Source: DASYLJ01 sp964432595
Lineage (GTDB): Bacteria; Desulfobacterota; Binatia; DP-6
DNA: 64,000 bases
Direction of reading: 5' to 3'
Assembly: GCA_964432595.1 (NCBI GenBank)
Contig: CAYSOF010000032.1
Span: forward strand, 1-64,000
Shown: one piece after another, positions 52,683 to 58,909 of the stretch
Numbering within the stretch: position 1 is the stretch's first letter
Layout of the letters: each line of letters opens with the position of its first letter
The notes under the pieces: model-generated
Told to the model about the DNA's origin: nothing
What the model saw: the letters and a program-made list of their open reading frames with translations, nothing else
Database searches by the model: none
Made by a program: the position numbers and the translations under genes

Positions 52683-53096
52683 TCAGGTGGATGCGCGTGC
52701 ATCGAGCCACATCGTCTTCAGGTCCTTCGGCAGGACGCTGAAGACGTCCCAGGATTCGCCGTCGATACCGCGCGCGCTCCGCAGAATCCGCTGGACCTCG
52801 CCGAACACCGCGAGGACCGCGCGCTCGGCTTCGGCGTCGTCGCGCAACGGGACGCGCGCGCGCACGCGAGCGACCAGATCGGCTCGGTGGGTCTTCTCGA
52901 TCGGCCTGCCGGCCCGTCCCGGCTGGAACCAGAGCCGGCGGAACGGCGTCGGGAGCTGCGCCTCGAGGTCGCCGGCCTCCTTTTCGGGGAGCCGGTCGCG
53001 AAGCTCCTGGAGCACCGCCATGACGGCCCGCTCGGCGCGCTCCTCGTCGCACGCGAGGCGCCGGGCGACATCGGTGAACATCGTCGTGTCGTTCAT
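52683..53096 (-). CDS. DUF2267 protein
   Basis: The 137-residue helical product has two repeats of the DUF2267 type (ERAVMAVLQELRDRLP and ERAVLAVFGEVQRIL) with conserved acidic and Arg residues; function unknown though often found with stress genes. AGGAGG lies seven bases before ATG 53096. Its ATG overlaps the stop of a 35-residue gene (ATGA). Confidence 0.8.
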   Translation of the reverse strand: MNDTTMFTDVARRLACDEERAERAVMAVLQELRDRLPEKEAGDLEAQLPTPFRRLWFQPGRAGRPIEKTHRADLVARVRARVPLRDDAEAERAVLAVFGEVQRILRSARGIDGESWDVFSVLPKDLKTMWLDARAST

Positions 53097-53200
53097 CGCG
53101 TGCCTCCTGGCATGGTGGCGACGGCCGCGTCGTACGCGTCGGTGATGGCCGCGAGGCGGCGAACCGCGAGCGCCGCGAAATCCGCGCCGACCGTCTCCAT
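53093..53200 (-). CDS. Small leaderless gene, 35 residues
   Basis: The product METVGADFAALAVRR... is helical, with one Cys-free amphipathic segment. Its only support is context: the sigma-54 element at 53211-53226 puts +1 exactly on this ATG (53200), and its stop overlaps the DUF2267 start. A longer in-frame start at 53308 lies upstream of the promoter. It could instead be a leader peptide for DUF2267. Confidence 0.5.
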   Translation of the reverse strand: METVGADFAALAVRRLAAITDAYDAAVATMPGGTR

Positions 53201-53210
53201 GGAGCCGAAC

Positions 53211-53226
53211 AGCGAGGAGCGTGCCA
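53211..53226 (-). promoter_or_regulatory. sigma-54 promoter of the 35-residue/DUF2267 unit
   Basis: TGGCACGCTCCTCGCT, GG-N10-GC with perfect TGGCACG. Predicted +1 is the A of ATG 53200. Confidence 0.7.
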
Positions 53227-53254
53227 ATGCGCAGGTTCGGCCGGCCGTCGTCGC

Positions 53255-53272
53255 CTCCCGATCCGTGCGATT
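53255..53272. promoter_or_regulatory. Putative activator site, degenerate
   Basis: CTCCCGATCCGTGCGATT, with TCCC and a GCGATT arm as near 37.7 kb but one base more between arms; 30 bp from the minus-strand -24 GG and 63 bp from the plus-strand one. Confidence 0.35.
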
Positions 53273-53333
53273 GCCGCCCCTGCCGCATTCGCATCGGCGA
53301 GAAGGCATGCTCGGTCGAGCCGGGACGTCTGCG

Positions 53334-53349
53334 TGGCAGCAGAATTGCG
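53334..53349 (+). promoter_or_regulatory. sigma-54 promoter of the alcohol dehydrogenase at 53412
   Basis: TGGCAGCAGAATTGCG, GG-N10-GC. Predicted +1 near 53360. Confidence 0.65.
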
Positions 53350-53411
53350 ACGTCGGCCGACAGGCGGGTCACGCGATGGGGTCGAGCATTCGTTTGGTGC
53401 ATGACGAGGTG

Positions 53412-54395
53412 ATGCGAGCCATGGTGCTGGACGCCCCGCGCACGCCGCTGCGGATCGACCGCCGCGATGTGCCGATGCCGGCGGACGGGCAGGTGCTGCT
53501 GCGTACCGAGGCCTGCGCGGTCTGCCGGACCGATCTGCACGTCGTCGACGGCGAGCTGCCGCGCCCCGCGCTTCCGCTGGTGCCGGGGCACGAGATCGTC
53601 GGCACGGTGCTCGCCGTCGGGCGCGGCGTCGATACCGTCGCGCCGGGGGCCGTCGTCGGCGTACCGTGGCTCGGGTGGACCTGTGGCGAATGCGGGTTCT
53701 GCCGCAGCGGGCGCGAGAACCTCTGCCCGCGGGCACGGTTCACCGGCTACGATCTGGACGGCGGCTACGCCGATCACGTCGTGGCCGACCACCGCTACTG
53801 CTTTCCGATTCCCGGAGACTACACCGCGGTGCATGCGGCCCCGCTCCTCTGCGCCGGGCTCATCGGGCACCGGAGCCTGCGCATGGCGGGCGATCCGCGC
53901 CGGCTCGGCATCTACGGGTTCGGTGCCGCCGCGCACATCGTGGCGCAGGTCGCACGCTGGGAAGGCCGCGCGCTGTACGCGTTCGTGCGGCCCGGCGATC
54001 GGGCGGCGAAGGACTTCGCGCGGAGCCTCGGCGCCGTGTGGGCCGGTGACGCGACCGAAGCTCCGCCCGAACCGCTCGACGCCGCGATCATCTTCGCGCC
54101 GGCCGGCGAGCTCGTGCCCGCGGCGCTTCGCGCCGTCCAGCCGGGCGGGACGGTCGTGTGCGGCGGCATCCACATGAGCGACGTGCCGTCCTTCCCGTAC
54201 GCGCTGCTGTGGGGCGAGCGCACCGTCCGCTCCGTCGCCAATCTCACCCGGGCCGACGCGACGGAGTTCCTCGCGCTGGCGCCGCGCGTGCCGGTGACGA
54301 CCGCAATCGAGCGCTATCCGCTCGAGGACGCCAACCGGGCGCTCGACGACCTGCGCGCCGGACGCGTGCACGGCGCGGCGGTCCTGGTTCCCTGA
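53412..54395 (+). CDS. Zinc-dependent alcohol dehydrogenase (AdhA-like)
   Basis: The 327-residue MDR dehydrogenase has catalytic-zinc motifs AVCRTDLHVVDGEL and GHEIVG, the structural zinc set CGECGFCRSGRENLC and a Rossmann region LGIYGFGAAAHI. Possible starts are 53376, 53412 and 53421; MRAMVLDAP at 53412 fits the family and has a GAGG just upstream. The frame is open back to 51507, but that is read-through of the partial ATPase. Substrate unknown. Confidence 0.9.
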   Translation: MRAMVLDAPRTPLRIDRRDVPMPADGQVLLRTEACAVCRTDLHVVDGELPRPALPLVPGHEIVGTVLAVGRGVDTVAPGAVVGVPWLGWTCGECGFCRSGRENLCPRARFTGYDLDGGYADHVVADHRYCFPIPGDYTAVHAAPLLCAGLIGHRSLRMAGDPRRLGIYGFGAAAHIVAQVARWEGRALYAFVRPGDRAAKDFARSLGAVWAGDATEAPPEPLDAAIIFAPAGELVPAALRAVQPGGTVVCGGIHMSDVPSFPYALLWGERTVRSVANLTRADATEFLALAPRVPVTTAIERYPLEDANRALDDLRAGRVHGAAVLVP

Positions 54396-54401
54396 GGGGA
54401 T

Positions 54402-55649
54402 TCAACCCGCGGGGTCGGTCGCCTCGGCCGCCTGTCGCAGCCAGAGGGGGTCCGTCTGTTCGACGACGCGCATCGAAAGGTTGCCGATCGCCGACGAACC
54501 GAGGAGTCGCGTCGTCCCGTCGCGCAGCCACCGCAGCGCCGGATGCGTCAGATGGGAGAGCCAACCAAGCTGTGCTGCGAGGCGTTGCACGACGCGGGTG
54601 GCGGAGCGCCGGCGTGCCTCGTACCGCCGCAGCGCCTCCGCCTGATCGCTCGTCTGCGTGAGCTCCCACACGAGGACCATGGCGTCGACGAGCGCGCTGC
54701 TCGCCCCCTGCCCCAGGTTCGGCGCCATCGCATGGGCCGCGTCGCCGATGAGGACGACGCGGCCACGGCTCCAGGACGGGCACGCGATCTGCACGACCTG
54801 GGTCAGAAGAAGATCTTCGAACCGTGTCGACGAGGCGAGAACCGGCCCTGCCAGGGGTAGCGCGTCGGTCCACGTCTTGCGGAAGTATTCGAAGTCGCGA
54901 TCGCGCAGCGCGCTGGCGATCGGGTGGGCATGGGTCGCGGCGTAGAAGTACGTCGCGTCGTCGAGAGGCGCGACGCCGAAGACACCGAGCTTCGTCCAGT
55001 ACTCGGTCATGCCGGTCACGTGGGGCAGTGCCGGACCGATGCCGCGGGCGTACCACCACGTCCGACCGACGCGCGCAGGAATGCCGCTGCGGCGCCGGAC
55101 GCGCGAGTGAACCCCGTCGGCTCCGATCACGAGATCGCAGGTTTCGGAGGAGGAACCGTGGTGAGAGAGGTAGGTGAGCGAACCCTCCAGGGAGGCTTCT
55201 CGCAGCTCCGCGTCGAAGCGTCGTTCGAGACCGGGCTGTGCGGCGGCGAGGTCCATCAGCGCGCCGAGCAGATCGCTGCGACGCACGACCAGGCAGTGAT
55301 CCAGACCGTCCGCGAACCGAGGCAGGGGCGCGTCGAGCAGCGTGCGATCGTCGGCGTTGGCGACGCGCAGATGGGACACGCGCTTCCCCCGGCGCTGCAG
55401 GCGTTCGCCGAGCCCGAGGCCGTAGAGGACGGCGAGACCGTTCGGCTGCAGCAGCATTCCCGCGTCGGCGGAGCCGCTGGCGGAGCCGCGGTCCAGGAGC
55501 GTGACGTCCGCGCCCGCACGCGCGGCGAGAATCGCCGCGACCGTTCCGCCGATGCCTGCGCCGACGACCATCATGCGCCGGTTCTCGAGGGGGCGAGCGG
55601 CACGGTCCGTCGTGGCGTCGAGCGAGGTCGGGTTCGTGCGTGTGGGCAT
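54402..55649 (-). CDS. FAD-dependent monooxygenase (aromatic hydroxylase-type)
   Basis: The 415-residue flavoprotein has the dinucleotide motif VVGAGIGGTVAAILAARAG (near 28), the DG motif DLVIGADGVHSRVR and VVLIGDAAHAMAPNLGQGA, the three signatures of class A flavin monooxygenases. The 26-residue N-terminal extension is unusual; the true start may be an ATG near 55574 (MMVVGAG). It is convergent with the alcohol dehydrogenase. Substrate unknown, though quinone or aromatic acids are usual. Confidence 0.9.
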   Translation of the reverse strand: MPTRTNPTSLDATTDRAARPLENRRMMVVGAGIGGTVAAILAARAGADVTLLDRGSASGSADAGMLLQPNGLAVLYGLGLGERLQRRGKRVSHLRVANADDRTLLDAPLPRFADGLDHCLVVRRSDLLGALMDLAAAQPGLERRFDAELREASLEGSLTYLSHHGSSSETCDLVIGADGVHSRVRRRSGIPARVGRTWWYARGIGPALPHVTGMTEYWTKLGVFGVAPLDDATYFYAATHAHPIASALRDRDFEYFRKTWTDALPLAGPVLASSTRFEDLLLTQVVQIACPSWSRGRVVLIGDAAHAMAPNLGQGASSALVDAMVLVWELTQTSDQAEALRRYEARRRSATRVVQRLAAQLGWLSHLTHPALRWLRDGTTRLLGSSAIGNLSMRVVEQTDPLWLRQAAEATDPAG

Positions 55650-55657
55650 GTCGACGA

Positions 55658-55673
55658 AGCAGTCTCCATGCCA
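55658..55673 (-). promoter_or_regulatory. sigma-54 promoter of the FAD monooxygenase gene
   Basis: TGGCATGGAGACTGCT, GG-N10-GC. Predicted +1 near 55647, just inside the annotated ATG 55649, so the start may be downstream. Confidence 0.58.
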
Positions 55674-55722
55674 TGCGGTCTCCGCGGGGCCGCCCGACCG
55701 AGGCCGAATTCGAAATGCTGGC

Positions 55723-55740
55723 GTTCCGAAGCGCCGGAGC
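55723..55740. promoter_or_regulatory. Putative activator site for the monooxygenase promoter
   Basis: GTTCCGAAGCGCCGGAGC, 51 bp from the minus-strand -24 GG at 55672. Confidence 0.4.
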
Positions 55741-55754
55741 GGCGCCGCGCGGCG

Positions 55755-55772
55755 GTTCCCATCGCTGGGACC
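55755..55772. promoter_or_regulatory. Putative activator site for the HAD-HerA promoter
   Basis: GTTCCCATCGCTGGGACC, arms TTCCC/GGGA in inverted repeat, 31 bp from the -24 GG at 55803. Confidence 0.55.
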
Positions 55773-55801
55773 ACGACAGGGATCGCGAAGGCATCTCGTC
55801 G

Positions 55802-55817
55802 CGGCATACCGAGTGCT
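55802..55817 (+). promoter_or_regulatory. sigma-54 promoter of the HAD-HerA fusion gene
   Basis: CGGCATACCGAGTGCT, GG-N10-GC. Predicted +1 near 55828, 50 bases before ATG 55878, with GGAG in the leader. Confidence 0.58.
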
Positions 55818-55877
55818 ATCCGGCGTGCCACGTCGAGCTCGGATGATGCCGCCGAATCACGCGCGTGGAGCCCGTTG

Positions 55878-57599
55878 ATGTACTGCCGCGTGCTCGCCTG
55901 TGACTTCGACGGGACGACGGCGATCGATGGCCACCTCGCGCCGGAGGTGGCGCCGGTACTCGCGGCCGCGCGGAGCGACGGGATGGCTGTCCTCCTGGTG
56001 ACGGGCCGCGTGATGGAAGACCTCGAGCGCGCAGGCGTCGACCTGGCGATGTTCGACGCCGTCGTCGCGGAGAACGGCGCCGTGGTGTGGCTACCGGGGC
56101 GCGATCGGACCCTCGTGCTCGGCGCACCACCGGCGGAGTCGTTCCTCGGCCGCCTGCGGAGCGCGGGCATTGCGTTCCAGGCGGGACGGGTCGTCGTTGG
56201 CACCTGGGAGCAGCATGCGACGCAGGCCCTGGCGCTCGTGCGTGAGACCGGAGCCGACCTGCAGCTCGTATTCAACCGCGGCGCGGTGATGCTTCTCCCG
56301 TCGGGCGTCAACAAGGCCGTCGGCGTGCAGCGAGCGCTCGACGAGCTCCGACGCTCGGCACGCAACATGATCGCGTTCGGCGATGCCGAGAACGACCTGC
56401 CGCTGTTCAGCGCAGCGGAGGTCGGTGTCGCCGCCCGCGGGTCGGTGCCGTCCATCACCGCTGTTGCGGACGATCGGCTCACGCATCCAGGGCCGGTCGG
56501 GCTGGCACAGTACGTCGTGCGGCTGATGGAGCACCGTGATCACGCGCCGACGCCGGATCGCCATCGACTCGTCCTCGGCGCAGGCGATGACGGAACGCAG
56601 GCCCTCCTTCCCGGCGACGACGTCAACGTGCTGGTGAGCGGCGATCCCCGGTCCGGCAAGTCGTGGCTCGCCGGACTCGTTGCCGAGCGCATCGTCGCGG
56701 GCGGTTATCGCGCGTGCATCGTCGACCCGGAAGGCGACTATTGCTCGTTGTCGACGCTTCCCGGGGTCGTGGTGCTGGGCCGACGCATCGGCTTGCCGAA
56801 AGCCGCGGATGTCCCAGCCGTCCTGAGCGAGCTGGGGAGCAGCGTCGTGCTGAGCCTGACGAGCCTCTCGCAGACGGAGAAGTGCACCTATGTGTGTGCA
56901 GCCGTCGATGCGCTGGCTGCAGAACGCAAGCGGAGCGGGCTGCCGCACTGGATCGTGGTCGACGAAGCGCACTACTTCTTTCGCGAGAGCGACGATTGCT
57001 GTGCGCGCCTGCTGGAGGGCGTCGGCAATGTCATCCTCGTGACGTACCGACCCAGCATGTTGCCGCCCTCCGTGCACGACGCGATGGGTGCCTACCTGAT
57101 CACGCGGACCGAGAACGACTCGGAGCGCTACTTCATGGAAGGCGTCATTGGCGATCGTCGTCCGTCTGGTGTGCGCCCGGCAGAGGCTCTGGACGGGCTG
57201 GAAAAGCCTCGTGCCGGCCTCTTGTGGAACGACCAGGCTGGGGCTCACTGGCTCGCCTTTCGCCAAGCAACGCGCGACACCGCGCACGTGCACCATCGGC
57301 GGAAGTACGTCGAGCACGATTTCGCCGACAATCGGGCGTTTCGTTTCTGCAATGACAACGGGGCGCCGCGCGTCGTAGCGCACAACGTGCGGGAGTTCGC
57401 CGCGGCGCTGGGGGTGGTTCCGATCGAGTCCATCAGGCGGCATCTGGTGGCGGGAGACTTTTCGCGATGGAGCCGTGACGTCCTGGGAGACGCCGACCTC
57501 GCGGGAGGGCTCGCGAAGCTGGAGCGTACCACCATCGCCGGAGGCGAGCCGTCGCGGCAGGAGTTGGTTCAGCACGTGCGCGATCGATACGTCATCTGA
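55878..57599 (+). CDS. HAD phosphatase fused to a HerA/VirB4-like ATPase
   Basis: The 573-residue product joins two parts. Residues 1-~215 are a Cof-type HAD hydrolase (ACDFDGTTAIDG nucleophile loop, VLLVTGR, FGDAENDLPLF). Residues ~230-573 are a P-loop ATPase with Walker A GDPRSGKSW and Walker B HWIVVDEAHYFF, and LVTYRPSMLPPSV, the RecA-like HerA/FtsK clade pattern. GGAG lies seven bases before ATG 55878. The combination is unusual; a sugar-phosphate or nucleotide substrate coupled to a motor cannot be guessed. Confidence 0.85.
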   Translation: MYCRVLACDFDGTTAIDGHLAPEVAPVLAAARSDGMAVLLVTGRVMEDLERAGVDLAMFDAVVAENGAVVWLPGRDRTLVLGAPPAESFLGRLRSAGIAFQAGRVVVGTWEQHATQALALVRETGADLQLVFNRGAVMLLPSGVNKAVGVQRALDELRRSARNMIAFGDAENDLPLFSAAEVGVAARGSVPSITAVADDRLTHPGPVGLAQYVVRLMEHRDHAPTPDRHRLVLGAGDDGTQALLPGDDVNVLVSGDPRSGKSWLAGLVAERIVAGGYRACIVDPEGDYCSLSTLPGVVVLGRRIGLPKAADVPAVLSELGSSVVLSLTSLSQTEKCTYVCAAVDALAAERKRSGLPHWIVVDEAHYFFRESDDCCARLLEGVGNVILVTYRPSMLPPSVHDAMGAYLITRTENDSERYFMEGVIGDRRPSGVRPAEALDGLEKPRAGLLWNDQAGAHWLAFRQATRDTAHVHHRRKYVEHDFADNRAFRFCNDNGAPRVVAHNVREFAAALGVVPIESIRRHLVAGDFSRWSRDVLGDADLAGGLAKLERTTIAGGEPSRQELVQHVRDRYVI

Positions 57600-57620
57600 T
57601 CGCTGCGCGAAGGTGCCGCG

Positions 57621-58205
57621 CTATCGACCGGCGTGCAGCTTCGTCGCGATCGCGTCGAGGACGGCGTTCTCGTCGTCGGACACCCCGTCGCTCACGCCGA
57701 TGAGCAGAGCGAGTCCGCCACCCGAGGCAGCGGCGATGCGGCGGCACGCAGCAACGAGGTACTTGATTCGCTCTTCGCCCTCGCTGGCCGGCAAGACCGA
57801 GAAGCCGGCGCGCATCACCTCGAGGGCCGTCATGAACAACGCATCCGACGGCCGCTCGCGCAGCCACCCGAGGAGCTTGTCATGCGCGGGTGTTCCGGCC
57901 GTGACACCGCGTGACGCAGCCAGCTCGAGGACCACGGCGCGCTCGGCGTCGCTCACGTGTCCCTCGGCCCAGGCGACCTGGACGAGCGGCGCCAGGAGAA
58001 TCGCCGGACCGGTGGCCTCGTCGAGCCCGAGGTCTTTCACGCGATGCAGCAGCTCGGCGTCGTCGACGCGCAGCTTGGCAGCGAGCGCCTTCGCGATGTC
58101 GTCGAGCTGGGCGTGCTTGCGCATCGCCTCGATCAGTTTCACGTCCTGGCGTCGGAAGTATTCCTGCTCCTCGCCTCGCTCACGCTCTTTCAGCAGATCC
58201 TTCAT
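57621..58205 (-). CDS. TerB-like protein
   Basis: The 194-residue helical product has the TerB pattern (LAPLVQVAWAEGHVSDAERAVVLELA, acidic DAE in the calcium-like site; later GVSDGVSDDENAVLDAIA), a bacterial tellurite-resistance/stress fold. It begins 28 bases after the Usp stop, so it is co-transcribed from the 58716 promoter. Confidence 0.78.
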   Translation of the reverse strand: MKDLLKERERGEEQEYFRRQDVKLIEAMRKHAQLDDIAKALAAKLRVDDAELLHRVKDLGLDEATGPAILLAPLVQVAWAEGHVSDAERAVVLELAASRGVTAGTPAHDKLLGWLRERPSDALFMTALEVMRAGFSVLPASEGEERIKYLVAACRRIAAASGGGLALLIGVSDGVSDDENAVLDAIATKLHAGR

Positions 58206-58233
58206 GCGCTCCTCGCTGCAGGGGTGAGTCGGC

Positions 58234-58716
58234 TCAGGCGGCCCGGCGTCGGGGGCGCGCGGCCGTTTGCGGCACGCGGAGCGTCAAGACCGGCACCGCG
58301 GCGTGGCGCACGAGCTTCTCGGCGACGCTGCCGAGCAGCAGGTGCCCGAGACCCGTGCGGCCGTGCGTGCTCATCACGACGCAGTCGACCCGACGCGCGG
58401 CCTCGAGCAGCTTCGTCGCGGGATCGCCGACGTCGACGCGCACCGTCCACTTGACCCGGGTACGGCCGACCGCCTTGGCCGCGATCTGCTCGAGTCGCCG
58501 CGTCAGCTCGGGCACGAACGCGGCGGGGTTGGGGATCTGGTCGATCGCCATCCCGAAGCGCGGGTCGACCGGAAGGTAGAAGGGCGTGACCACGTGGTGC
58601 AGGACGATGCGCCCGCGATGCGCGTGGGCCAGGGCGACCGCTTCGCGCAACGCACGATCGGCGGCGGCGGAGAAGTCGTGCGGGACGAGGATGCGGCGGA
58701 AGAGCGTCGATGGCAT
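58234..58716 (-). CDS. Universal stress protein (UspA family)
   Basis: The 160-residue Usp begins STLFRRILVPHDFSAAADRAL, the same opening as the Usp at 34398, and has STHGRTGLGHLLLGSVAE as ATP-site. CGGAGG lies five bases before ATG 58716; an in-frame extension to 58863 crosses the promoter. Confidence 0.93.
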   Translation of the reverse strand: MPSTLFRRILVPHDFSAAADRALREAVALAHAHRGRIVLHHVVTPFYLPVDPRFGMAIDQIPNPAAFVPELTRRLEQIAAKAVGRTRVKWTVRVDVGDPATKLLEAARRVDCVVMSTHGRTGLGHLLLGSVAEKLVRHAAVPVLTLRVPQTAARPRRRAA

Positions 58717-58743
58717 GGAACCTCCGGTGTGATGCCCCCCGAT

Positions 58744-58759
58744 AGCAAGCGGATCGCCA
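58744..58759 (-). promoter_or_regulatory. sigma-54 promoter of the Usp-TerB operon
   Basis: TGGCGATCCGCTTGCT, GG-N10-GC with perfect TTGCT. Predicted +1 near 58733. Confidence 0.75.
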
Positions 58760-58787
58760 GGCCTCCATGCCGGCCGCGGCGGCCGCG

Positions 58788-58805
58788 ATTCGCCCACCTG
58801 GGAAT
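58788..58805. promoter_or_regulatory. Putative activator site
   Basis: ATTCGCCCACCTGGGAAT, arms ATTC/GAAT, 30 bp from the -24 GG at 58758. Confidence 0.6.
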
Positions 58806-58909
58806 CGTGGGTCCCCGCGTTCGCACGGCTGCGAGTGGCGCGAGGGAGCTTGTCCTCTCCCAAATCGGATGGTTAGGTCTGAAAGCAGCTCCGGTCCGCC
58901 GGACCAGCC

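Noticed and set aside
51507..54395. One 962-codon open frame as a single protein
   Set aside because: It joins an ATPase fragment, antisense of DUF2267 and an alcohol dehydrogenase; open only because stops are rare at this GC content.
58864..58909. AGGTCTGAAAGCAGCT before the hybrid kinase as sigma-54 promoter
   Set aside because: Only GG and GC match; both flanks are off consensus.
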